Position numbers and translations under genes: made by a program. A DNA stretch of 17,110 nucleotides, taken from NCBI GenBank assembly GCA_050245975.1, contig JBFWWW010000070.1, forward strand, positions 1 through 17,110. The letters run 5' to 3'. Position 1 is the first letter of the stretch. Each line of letters opens with the position of its first letter. This DNA is from JBFWWW01 sp050245975 (lineage in GTDB: Bacteria > Pseudomonadota > Alphaproteobacteria > Rhizobiales > Hyphomicrobiaceae). Positions 1 through 7,935 of the stretch are shown here, piece by piece. The notes under the pieces were generated by a model. It did no database searches, was not told where the DNA came from, and worked only from the letters and a program-made list of their open reading frames with translations.

Positions 1-365
1 AGCTGGTCGGAAATGCGCTCGCCCACCGTGCGCTTGCCCTCGTAGCTGCGCTCCACGTTTTCCGCCAGCGTGTCGTGGGTGAGGAGGCTGTCGGCGACCC
101 GGCGCTCGATCTCCGTCAGCTCGCCGCGCTCCTCGCGCAGCAGGTCGTCGACATAGAGCGCCCGATAGCGCGCCAGCTGGCCGCGTTCCACCAGCGCGTC
201 GGGCGGCAGGTCCGGATGGTCCTTGCGGATGCGGTCCAGCAGGCTCGGGCGCAGCGTCTCGATGTTGACGAGTTCGCGCCGCGCCCGCTCGCGGCCCGAG
301 ATGGCGCAGCGCAGGCGCTCCTTGCGGGAACCGCGCGTGTTGGGCGTCGAATTGGTGGGCTCCAT
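1..365 (-). CDS. DUF1003-family membrane protein, N-terminal part (cut by window edge)
   Basis: An open frame starts at the ATG at 365-363 and runs without a stop off the left edge (about 121 codons visible). The translation begins MEPTNSTPNTRGSRKERLRC and contains LRPSLLDRIRKDHPDLPPDA, LVERGQLARYRALYVDDLL and, last, GKRTVGERISDQ. That order (a Leu-rich N-terminal helix, a 'R..L..YR..Y...LL..E.GEL' helix, then '(T)(L/V)G(E/Q)R.(A/S)D') is what I know from DUF1003 proteins. In these an 'AxFGGSWxFI' membrane segment normally follows; here it would lie outside the window. The function of the family is unknown. The gene is divergent from ettA across a 196-bp gap. The family call rests on remembered motifs and half of the protein, so it is good but not certain. 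Confidence 0.72.
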   Translation of the reverse strand, partial: MEPTNSTPNTRGSRKERLRCAISGRERARRELVNIETLRPSLLDRIRKDHPDLPPDALVERGQLARYRALYVDDLLREERGELTEIERRVADSLLTHDTLAENVERSYEGKRTVGERISDQ

Positions 366-487
366 GGTCGCAGGCGTTTCAACTTGTGGATCGGTCGGCC
401 GGCAGCCTCCGCGGGGACCGGTAAAGGACCGGGGGGAGGAGCGGCTGGCCGTTATGTAGGCGCGCACCCGTCCGATGTCCACGCCCA

Positions 488-516
488 TTGTCAGGGCGTC
501 CGGCGGCCGCTAAAAC
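488..516 (+). promoter_or_regulatory. Candidate sigma-70 promoter of ettA
   Basis: TTGTCA at 488-493 is followed after exactly 17 bp by TAAAAC at 511-516. These match the -35 and -10 consensus at five of six and four of six positions. A start near 523 would give a leader of about 39 nt before the ettA ATG. No other pair as good is visible in the 366-561 gap. The assignment is by sequence only. Confidence 0.45.
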
Positions 517-561
517 GCCGCCAACCCCAGCACATCGCTTTTACGAGAGGCGGCGCTTTTC

Positions 562-2223
<1,662 letters not shown>

Positions 2224-2315
2224 TACAAGTCGTGCGACCTCGCCGGGGCGCGGGCCGGGCTTTCAACGCCGCTTAACGAAGGTCCGCTAACGTCTGTCTC
2301 ATTTCGGAGGCAGAC

Positions 2316-3350
2316 ATGTTCAACCTGCGCAGGCGGCTCGACGGCGAGGATTTCGCCCGCGCGGCGGCGTGGCGCAACGGCGCCTTCGCTGCCTTCACGC
2401 TCGCGTTCCCGTTCCTGCTCATGGCCTACATCTCACAGCTCCGGTGTGGTGGCGGCGGCTGCGGCGCGCTAGCGTTCGTGCTGTCGATCTACATCAAGCC
2501 GCTGGCCTTCGTGGTCTTCATCCTGTCTTTCGGTTTCGTCGCCATGCGCCGCCTGCGCGATGCGGGTCTCCCGATGCTGCTCGTCGTGCCGCTGGGGCTG
2601 CTCATGCTCGCCGATCTGCAGTGGGCGACGGCGATGGGCGCGCCGTGGACGGTGGCCTTCGTCACCGGCTTCATGGGCGGCGTACCGCTGGCGCTGATGG
2701 CGGCGCTGGCGCTGATCGTCACGCTGTCGGTGATGGCCTCCATGCCCGCGCCCGAGGTGGTGCCCGGCGAGATCGACATGCCGCGGCCGCGGCCGCGGCG
2801 CGTGCTCGGCACCGGTGCGTGGGTGTTTCTCTCACTGCTGATCGCCAATATCGTCGTTGCCCTCGTTGCCGCCCTCGCGATGCGGCGCGGCGGCCTCTGG
2901 TTCGTCATGGCCCTCCATCGCGGCGTCCTGGCGCCGCTCATCCTGCCGCTGAAACTCACGCTCGCCGCCGCGCCGGCGGTGCTGGCGCTGTTCTGGGTGC
3001 GCGAGTGGCGCCGCCGCGGCGCCTTCGGCGGCGGCTCGCCGCTCATCTATCTCGCCGGTCTGTGCCTTGTTGTCGTCGTCGCTGGTGCCGCTGTGATGAC
3101 GGTCGTGGAATTGCGGAACCAGCTGGGCATGTTCCTCGCTATTGCCCTGTCGCGTCCGCTCGTGGCCAGGGTGGGGCTCTCCGAGCTTCTCGCCCTGCTG
3201 GTGCTGCCCTGGATCGTCAGCGCCCTGCCGCGCGAGCCGTTGCGGCCGGCCGCCCCGCGCGCGCCCGCCACACCGGCCGGCAACGGCGCGACACCGGCCC
3301 GCGCAGTCGCAGCCGGGCCCGTGGTCTTCGGCAAGCGCGGTGCGCGCTAG
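2316..3350 (+). CDS. Polytopic membrane protein of unknown function
   Basis: I do not recognise this 344-residue protein. Hydrophobicity by eye suggests about eight membrane segments, roughly at residues 22-41, 51-76, 86-103, 117-141, 167-188, 205-228, 241-264 and 287-303. A proline/arginine-rich loop lies at about 144-163 and a Pro/Ala-rich tail after 305. The stretch FGFVAMRRLRDAGLPMLLVVPLG (split here: RRLRDAG at 78-84) recalls the RRLHD-G motif of DUF805 membrane proteins, but the rest is longer and I would not assign that family. The start is well supported: GGAGG at 2306-2310 lies five bases before the ATG. It ends nine bases from the convergent HxlR-family regulator. It could share transcripts with ettA, but the 92-bp gap leaves that open. 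Confidence 0.8.
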   Translation: MFNLRRRLDGEDFARAAAWRNGAFAAFTLAFPFLLMAYISQLRCGGGGCGALAFVLSIYIKPLAFVVFILSFGFVAMRRLRDAGLPMLLVVPLGLLMLADLQWATAMGAPWTVAFVTGFMGGVPLALMAALALIVTLSVMASMPAPEVVPGEIDMPRPRPRRVLGTGAWVFLSLLIANIVVALVAALAMRRGGLWFVMALHRGVLAPLILPLKLTLAAAPAVLALFWVREWRRRGAFGGGSPLIYLAGLCLVVVVAGAAVMTVVELRNQLGMFLAIALSRPLVARVGLSELLALLVLPWIVSALPREPLRPAAPRAPATPAGNGATPARAVAAGPVVFGKRGAR

Positions 3351-3359
3351 ACGGCTGCG

Positions 3360-4070
3360 CTAGTCGACGGAGACGCGGTTCTTCTCTTTGGCGAAGGGGC
3401 TGAGGCCGAGCCACGTCTGCATGGACTGTGCGACAGCCTGGTCGCCGATGAGCTCGAGATGGCCCTGGCCGACCTCTTTCGCGACCGTCGTCAGCCCCAT
3501 CCAGATGGCCGTCATCACGCGCAGCGGTCCGGTGACGTAGAGGTCGACGTCGAAACCGGGGTCCTGCGAGCACAGGTCCACCGTGCCGTTCTCGATCACC
3601 AGCCACCACGACCGCTTGGCCGCCGGCAGCTCCGGATAGACGAAGCAGATCGTCGAGCGGCGCGCGGGCAGCGGCGTCGGATCGAGATGGCGGCGCATGT
3701 CCCACATCAGCAGGGACGGGTCGAGGTTCTTCAGCGACAGCGTGGATTCCACCCAGCGCTGGCCCCAGAACCCCAGCGCCATCACGACGGGGCGCAGGTC
3801 CTCACCGGCTTCGGTCAGGCGATATTCGACGATCCCCTGCTGGGCGGTCGGCACCGAGATGATGACGCCGGCCTCCTCCAGCTCCTTCAGCCGCTTGGAC
3901 AGCAGCGACGGCGACATGAGCGGCACGCCGCGCCGCAGGTCGTTGAAGCGCGTCGTTCCGCACAGCAATTCGCGCAAAACGAGGGCGGTCCAGCGCGAGC
4001 AGACGATTTCGGCGGCCATCGCCACGGGGCAGAACTGCCCATAGCTGGCGGATGCGGAGCGTTCGTTCAC
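3360..4070 (-). CDS. HxlR-family winged-helix regulator with C-terminal SCP2-like domain
   Basis: The 236-residue protein has an HxlR DNA-binding domain at residues 11-105: YGQFCPVAMAAEIVCSRWT, LVLRELLCGTTRFNDLRRG, then SPSLLSKRLKELEEAGVI and the wing EYRLTEAGEDL. Typical HxlR proteins stop near 110-130 residues. This one adds about 120 residues (DMRRHLDPTPLP ... WWLVIENGTVDLC ... VDLYVTGPLRVMTAIWMG) that resemble the SCP2 sterol-carrier fold found in a known two-domain subgroup, which may bind a lipid or acyl ligand. Cys14 sits where some relatives (HypR type) have a redox-sensing cysteine. The start is GTG at 4070, with GGGAGGA at 4080-4074 just upstream. The gene diverges from an acyl-CoA dehydrogenase-like gene, whose control is the obvious guess for its role. 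The ligand is unknown. Confidence 0.9.
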   Translation of the reverse strand: MNERSASASYGQFCPVAMAAEIVCSRWTALVLRELLCGTTRFNDLRRGVPLMSPSLLSKRLKELEEAGVIISVPTAQQGIVEYRLTEAGEDLRPVVMALGFWGQRWVESTLSLKNLDPSLLMWDMRRHLDPTPLPARRSTICFVYPELPAAKRSWWLVIENGTVDLCSQDPGFDVDLYVTGPLRVMTAIWMGLTTVAKEVGQGHLELIGDQAVAQSMQTWLGLSPFAKEKNRVSVD

Positions 4071-4084
4071 AAGTCCTCCCTTGA

Positions 4085-4243
4085 CGGTTGCCCGCTCGGG
4101 CTTCGGCCTCGTATGCGGGGAGTACAGATAATGTAGCGGGCTGCCGGTGGAGCGTCACTCTTTGCCCGCCCGCGCGGCCCGTTTTGCGCGCCCTTGTGCC
4201 CGCGAACGGAGCGGGCAACCGATCCAGTACAGTTCCTGAACTG
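4085..4243. promoter_or_regulatory. Repeated operator-like module between HxlR regulator and dehydrogenase genes
   Basis: Several exact motif repeats fall in this divergent intergenic stretch. CGGTTGCCCGCTC (4085-4097) recurs as its reverse complement at 4209-4221. The core TGCCCGC appears at 4089, 4163 and 4197 and inverted at 4211, the last two forming a palindrome with a 7-base spacer (4197-4217). AGTACAG occurs at 4121-4127 and again 105 bp on, at 4226-4232. CAGTTC-CT-GAACTG (4230-4243) is a perfect-armed palindrome overlapping the second AGTACAG. The copies lie close to the likely starts of both genes, as expected for sites of the adjacent HxlR regulator. Which motif it binds cannot be told from one locus. 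Confidence 0.5.
4130..4158 (-). promoter_or_regulatory. Candidate promoter of the HxlR-family regulator gene
   Basis: Read on the minus strand, GTGACG (4158-4153) and TACATT (4135-4130) are separated by 17 bp. Each matches the sigma-70 consensus at four of six positions. Transcription would start near 4123, inside an AGTACAG motif (4121-4127) that recurs near the divergent gene. This gives a leader of about 50 nt before the GTG. Confidence 0.4.
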
Positions 4244-4305
4244 GCCGGCACCGGGCGCTCTCGTGCACATAGGGTCTCACCGTCACAAGACCAAGGGAGA
4301 TCGTC

Positions 4306-5463
4306 ATGACATCCGTTTCCGCTCTGCAGGCCGAAAGTCCCGGGACGCGCAGCGCCGTCGAGATCGCGCGCGAGCTGGGCCCCGTCTTCGCCGGCCGCGC
4401 CCGCGAGAGGACCGATGAGGACGCCTACGTTGCCGACAACTTCGCTGACCTCAAGGCGTCCGGCCTTGTGTCCGCCGGCGTGCCGCGCGAGCTCGGCGGC
4501 GGCGGTGCCGGCATCGACGAGCTGGCCGCCATGCTGCGCACCATCGCCTACCACTGCGGCTCGACCGGGCTCGCCTTCTCGATGCACACCCATCAGGTGG
4601 CCATTCCGGCTTGGCGCTGGACGCACCAGAAGGCAACGGCCGTCGAGCCTCTGCTGAAGCGCATCGCCGCCGAGCGCATCCTGCTGCTGTCGAGCGGCGG
4701 CTCGGACTGGATCGGCGGCACCGGCGTCGCCGAGAAGGTGGAGGGCGGCTATCGCATCAGCGGCCGCAAGATCTTCACCTCCGGCGCGCCGACCGGCGAC
4801 ATCCTGATGACCGCCGCCGTCCTCGATCCCGACGGTCCGGAGCCCACCGTGCTGCACTTCGGCCTGCCCATGAGCTCGCCCAACGTCAAGGTGCTCGACA
4901 CCTGGCGCACGCTCGGCATGCGCAGCACGGGCTCGCATGACGTCGAGATCAAGGGCCACGTGCTGCCGGACGCCGCCGTCGCCGCGCGCCGCAAGTCGGG
5001 CGAGTGGCACCCGCTGTTCCACATCATCGGCACCATCGGCTTCGCGCTGGTCTATGCAGCCTACCTCGGCGTTGCCGAGAGCGCGCGCGACCTCGCCGTC
5101 GAGCTCGCCAAGCGCAAGACGCCGACGCGGTACGTCGTCGATCTCGCCGGCAGGATGGAGACGGAGCTCGCGGGCGCGCGCATGGCGCACGAGTCCATGC
5201 TGGCGGTCGTGCGCAAGAACGCGCCGTCGGCCGCCACCATCAACGAGACCATGATGGGCCGGCAGCTCGTCGAGCGGCACGCCATCGCCGCGGTCGAGTA
5301 CGCGATGGAGATGTCGGGCGGCATCGGCTTCTACCGCTCGGCCGGGCTGGAGCGGAAATTCCGCGACATCCAGGCCGCGCGCTACCATCCGCTGCAGGCC
5401 GGCCCGCAGGCCGAATACGCCGGCTCCATGGCGCTCGGCCTGCCGGTGGACCGCATCTTCTGA
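4306..5463 (+). CDS. Acyl-CoA dehydrogenase-family flavoprotein (atypical active site)
   Basis: This 385-residue protein has the acyl-CoA dehydrogenase fold throughout. The N-terminal helical domain has FADLKASGLVSAGVPRELGG (46-65). The middle beta domain has GYRISGRKIFTSGAP (148-162) and the TLGMRSTGSHDVEIKG block (202-217) around the flavin. The C-terminal helical domain has MEMSGGIGFYRSAGLERKFRD (334-354). FAD binding and oxidation of an acyl-thioester or related substrate follow from the family. The usual 'YEGT' catalytic glutamate loop after the RD motif is replaced by QAARYHPLQAGPQ, and no glutamate is evident at the alternative isovaleryl-type position, so the reaction may not be a normal dehydrogenation. 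AGGGAGA at 4294-4300 supports the start. It is divergent from the HxlR regulator and 65 bp upstream of a hydrolase, which suggests a small catabolic unit. Substrate unknown. Confidence 0.92.
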   Translation: MTSVSALQAESPGTRSAVEIARELGPVFAGRARERTDEDAYVADNFADLKASGLVSAGVPRELGGGGAGIDELAAMLRTIAYHCGSTGLAFSMHTHQVAIPAWRWTHQKATAVEPLLKRIAAERILLLSSGGSDWIGGTGVAEKVEGGYRISGRKIFTSGAPTGDILMTAAVLDPDGPEPTVLHFGLPMSSPNVKVLDTWRTLGMRSTGSHDVEIKGHVLPDAAVAARRKSGEWHPLFHIIGTIGFALVYAAYLGVAESARDLAVELAKRKTPTRYVVDLAGRMETELAGARMAHESMLAVVRKNAPSAATINETMMGRQLVERHAIAAVEYAMEMSGGIGFYRSAGLERKFRDIQAARYHPLQAGPQAEYAGSMALGLPVDRIF

Positions 5464-5528
5464 CGGAAGCGGTGGCGCGGCCTCGCCGGCAGGCGCAGTA
5501 TGGGCGAAAACCTTTCGGAGGATCGCCC

Positions 5529-6425
5529 ATGCCCTACGCCCCCGCGAAAGGCGCGCGCATATTCTACGAGGAGACGGGATCGGGCACGCCGATCCTGTTC
5601 ATCCACGAGTTCGGCGGCGACCATCGCAGCTGGACCGACCAGATGCGCCACTTCGGCCGCGGCTGGCGCGCCGTCACGTGGGCCGCGCGCGGCTATCCGC
5701 CGTCGGACTGCCCGGAGGACGAGAGCCTCTACGGTCAGGAGGCCTTCGAGGCCGATGCCGTCGCCGTGCTCGATGCCGCCGGCATCGACAAGGCGCACAT
5801 CGTCGGCCTCAGCATGGGCGGCTATACCGCCCTGCGCCTTGCCATCGCCCATCCCGGCCGCGTCCTGTCCTGCGTCGCGGCCGGCGCCGGCTCGGGGTCT
5901 GAGCGCGCGACGCGCGACGGCTTCATCGCCGAGTGCCGCGCGGCCGCGGCGGCCTGCGAGACGGCCGGCAGGCTCGACGCGGACGGCATCGGCATCGGCC
6001 CGACGCGCATCCAGCTCGCCAACAAGGACCCCATCGGCTGGCGTGCCTTCGTCGCCCATCTTGCCGAGCACCCGGGCTTTGCCGCCGCGCGCACGCTGCG
6101 CCGCGTGCAGGCGTCGCGCCCGTCGCTCTACGACTTCGAGGCCGAGCTGGCGCGCGTCGCCGCACCCGTGCTGCTGCTGATCGGCGACGAGGACGAGCCC
6201 TGCCTCGATGTCAACGTGTGGATGAAGCGGCTGATGCCGACGGCGCGGCTCGGGGTTCTGCCGGGCTCGGGGCACGGCATCAATCTCGAGGAGCCGGCGT
6301 TCTTCAACGATCTGGTGGAGCGCTTCATCGTCGAGGTGGAGCGCGGCACGTGGAAGCCGCGCGATGCGCGCGCCAAGCCCGGCGGCGTCCTGACGTCGCT
6401 CGCCGCACCGACCGCGAAATCCTGA
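5529..6425 (+). CDS. Alpha/beta-hydrolase fold protein
   Basis: This is a 298-residue single-domain alpha/beta hydrolase. Visible features are the oxyanion-hole segment LFIHEFGGD (23-31), the nucleophile elbow GLSMGG with Ser95, the acid strand LLLIGDEDEP (Asp220 or Asp222) and the catalytic His249 in GSGHGINLEEP. The arrangement resembles 3-oxoadipate enol-lactonases and related esterases, but the cap region (about 125-195) is not diagnostic and I do not assign a substrate. The ATG at 5529 has GGAGGA at 5517-5522. An upstream frame extends back into the preceding gene but reads as nonsense there. It lies 65 bp after the acyl-CoA dehydrogenase-like gene on the same strand and is probably co-transcribed. 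The C-terminus (about 273-298) is a low-complexity tail after the fold ends. Confidence 0.92.
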   Translation: MPYAPAKGARIFYEETGSGTPILFIHEFGGDHRSWTDQMRHFGRGWRAVTWAARGYPPSDCPEDESLYGQEAFEADAVAVLDAAGIDKAHIVGLSMGGYTALRLAIAHPGRVLSCVAAGAGSGSERATRDGFIAECRAAAAACETAGRLDADGIGIGPTRIQLANKDPIGWRAFVAHLAEHPGFAAARTLRRVQASRPSLYDFEAELARVAAPVLLLIGDEDEPCLDVNVWMKRLMPTARLGVLPGSGHGINLEEPAFFNDLVERFIVEVERGTWKPRDARAKPGGVLTSLAAPTAKS

Positions 6426-6509
6426 GATCTGCCCGGCGCGTGGGCTAGCGGCTTTCCGGCTTGGGTGGAAACGCCCCCACCTTGTCATCCCCGCCGCCGC
6501 ACCCTCCAC

Positions 6510-6547
6510 TGTCATCCCGGCCGAGCGCAGCGAGAGCCGGGACCCAG
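6510..6547. repeat. Palindromic dispersed-repeat-like element
   Basis: TGTCATCCCGGC (6510-6521) is followed by a short GC-rich loop and then GCCGGGACCCA (6536-6546). TCCCGGC (6515-6521) and GCCGGGA (6536-6542) form a perfect 7-bp stem. The sequence type, TGTCATCCCGGC...GAGCGCAGCGAGAGCCGGGA, is one I recognise as recurring between genes in many alphaproteobacterial genomes. A degenerate partial copy (TTGTCATCCCCGC) starts at 6483. It lies between the convergent ends of the hydrolase and the MlaC-like gene, so it may also stop or stabilise transcripts. Only one full copy is in this window. Confidence 0.55.
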
Positions 6548-6579
6548 CGACTCGCGAGCCGGCCTGAACCTGAAACGCT

Positions 6580-7200
6580 CTAGCGGTTGAGGACGACGAC
6601 CAGCGCTTTCACGTTGCCGCCGTTCTGGCCGATGTAGCCTTCGAACAGGTTCTTGAGGAACGGCGTCATCCACAGCCCGTACACCATGGCGTCGCGCACC
6701 TTGTAGGTGTTGCCGTAGCGCGCCAGCAGCCAGCGCACGTCGTAGGCGGTGCCGTCCGTCAGCGTCACCTTGCTGTCGACCATCAGGCCCTGGCCGCCCT
6801 GCACGCTCTGCGGCATCCACTCGACGCGCGCCACGGGATACTTCGGCGCCTCGTTGGCGGCGTAGCGGGCGATGAAGCGCACCATGCCCGACAGGTAGTG
6901 CGGCCGGTCCGTGATGGCGAGCTGCGCCCGGTAGGTGCCGAGCGAATAGAGGCCGATGGAGCCGGTATCGGCGTGCCGCGCGACGACTTGGGCCATCGCG
7001 CTGGGGCTGCGCGAGCGTGCCGCGGCGAGCAGCTCGCGGCCGACCCGCTCCATGTACTGCACGGCCGGGTCGGCGGCCGCGGCGGGCTCGACGGCCCACG
7101 CCATGACCGCTGCCATGGCGGCAAGCAGCGTCGCGGCGAGGCCGCGGCGGGCACGGAACGGACGGGCCGCGATCGGCCCGCAAACGCTGGTGAGCTGCAT
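6580..7200 (-). CDS. MlaC/Ttg2D-type periplasmic phospholipid-carrier protein
   Basis: This is a 206-residue exported protein. The N-terminus has arginines (13-19), a hydrophobic core (20-36) and a likely signal-peptidase site after the PAAAA run near residue 43. The mature part begins DPAVQYMERVGRELLAAARS. It contains SLGTYRAQLAITDRPHYLSG, a YPVARVEW strand, a VDSKVTLTDGTAYDVRWLL strand pair, NTYKVRDAMVYGLWMTPFLKN and GYIGQNGGNVKALV. This order matches the MlaC family (toluene tolerance Ttg2D), whose members shuttle phospholipid between the outer membrane and an inner-membrane MCE transporter. The gene stands alone, without mlaFED-type neighbours, so its partner must be elsewhere or its role differs. 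The ATG at 7200 has AGGGA about eight bases upstream. The start could be slightly further in, but the signal peptide favours this one. Confidence 0.88.
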   Translation of the reverse strand: MQLTSVCGPIAARPFRARRGLAATLLAAMAAVMAWAVEPAAAADPAVQYMERVGRELLAAARSRSPSAMAQVVARHADTGSIGLYSLGTYRAQLAITDRPHYLSGMVRFIARYAANEAPKYPVARVEWMPQSVQGGQGLMVDSKVTLTDGTAYDVRWLLARYGNTYKVRDAMVYGLWMTPFLKNLFEGYIGQNGGNVKALVVVLNR

Positions 7201-7346
7201 TCCCTCGGTCCCTAAGCCGGCGCCCGCGGCGCCCGATTCAAGCGATTTCTACGTTGCTGCGCGCGTGTCGCCAAGTCCGCGTGTGGTTTCGCGTCTGCGG
7301 CAGGCCTGGCCGCGGCCCTCCCGGCCGGGATTAGGAGAGCACCGTG

Positions 7347-7862
7347 TCAACCCTGAGGCGTCCGCGCGTCCGCGACGCTGTCGACCGAGGGGAAGTAGGG
7401 TTTCAGGTCGATCAGCGGCGTCCCGTCGAGGACGTCCAGCGCGTCGATCTCGACCAGGCCTGCGCCCTGATCGACGGCCATCAGCCGCGCGACCGAGACC
7501 CCGAGCGGATTTGGCCGTGCCGGCGAGCGCAGGGCAAATACACCCCTGGGTGCGCTGAGGTGCCGGGGATGCTGGACCGGCAGCGTCCGGTCGGCGCCGG
7601 CGAACCAGGCGACCACGATCACGTGCGTGAACCCCGCCAGCCCCTCGAGCCCGGCCCGCCAGGCGGGATCGATCTCGAGCCTGGCCCCGCCGCCGCGTTC
7701 CCGGGCCTCGCGCATGTTCTTTGGCGTATCTGCAAGTCGAGCCCACGGCGTCCGGCAGACGCCGATGGGCCGCAGCACGAGGTCGCTGCCGTCGGGGGAG
7801 GGGCCGGTCATGTCGCCATCATAGGCCACGGCGGACCGGTGGGCAGAAGGATTGGGCATCAT
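7347..7862 (-). CDS. trmO: TrmO/TsaA-like tRNA m6t6A37 methyltransferase
   Basis: This is a 171-residue protein of the TsaA-like (UPF0066) family. Using the 7862 start, characteristic blocks are IGVCRTPW (33-40), LEGLAGFTHVIVVAWF (73-88), APRGVFALRSPARPNPLGVS (104-123) and DGTPLIDLKPYFP (146-158). In E. coli TrmO uses SAM to N6-methylate t6A at position 37 of certain tRNAs; the role is inferred from these conserved motifs. The longer open frame reaching 8057 is excluded because it would overlap the facing regulator gene and its promoter. I choose ATG 7862 for the AAGGA about seven bases upstream; ATG 7811 is an alternative. The gene faces the ArsR-metF-metH operon across about 70 bp that carry a SahR-like operator, which suggests shared control by SAM-cycle status. 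Gene call firm, start less so. Confidence 0.85.
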   Translation of the reverse strand: MMPNPSAHRSAVAYDGDMTGPSPDGSDLVLRPIGVCRTPWARLADTPKNMREARERGGGARLEIDPAWRAGLEGLAGFTHVIVVAWFAGADRTLPVQHPRHLSAPRGVFALRSPARPNPLGVSVARLMAVDQGAGLVEIDALDVLDGTPLIDLKPYFPSVDSVADARTPQG

Positions 7863-7872
7863 CCCAATTTCC

Positions 7873-7900
7873 TTGACAGACATAAAGATATGTTTATGTT
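7873..7900 (+). promoter_or_regulatory. Sigma-70 promoter of the arsR-metF-metH operon
   Basis: TTGACA at 7873-7878 matches the -35 consensus exactly. TATGTT at 7895-7900, after 16 bp, is a fair -10. The leader to the GTG at 7936 would be about 30 nt. On the other strand TTGGCA (7905-7900) and TATGTC (7884-7879) could serve trmO, with a short 15-bp spacer, so the two promoters would overlap. Confidence 0.65.
7880..7899. promoter_or_regulatory. SahR-like operator palindrome
   Basis: ACATAAA (7880-7886) and TTTATGT (7893-7899) are exact reverse complements around the spacer GATATG, a 20-bp near-perfect palindrome. It lies between the -35 and -10 elements and upstream of an ArsR-family gene, the classic place for an autoregulatory ArsR repressor. 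In Proteobacteria, SahR (an ArsR-family protein sensing S-adenosylhomocysteine) controls methionine-cycle genes through AT-rich palindromes of this kind. I infer that the regulator encoded next door binds here and represses both the operon and trmO until S-adenosylhomocysteine rises. Confidence 0.7.
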
Positions 7901-7935
7901 GCCAACTCATATCGTGGTTCTGCGAGGAGCACCCC

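Noticed and set aside
116..382. 88-codon minus-strand frame at the left end
   Set aside because: It is the wrong frame of the DUF1003-type gene. The frame starting at 365 gives family-like sequence and this one gives Arg/Ser-rich nonsense.
3802..5388. 528-codon minus-strand open frame over the regulator and dehydrogenase genes
   Set aside because: It overlaps two identified genes and their divergent promoter region and has no family-like sequence.
7319..7330. 12-bp perfect palindrome TCCCGGCCGGGA after trmO
   Set aside because: It has no loop or T-run and consists mostly of G and C, so chance occurrence is plausible. A terminator role is unsupported.
7852..7935. Upstream ATG for the ArsR regulator
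   Set aside because: It would place coding sequence across the TTGACA promoter and the operator and lacks a ribosome site. GTG 7936 has GAGGAG six bases upstream.
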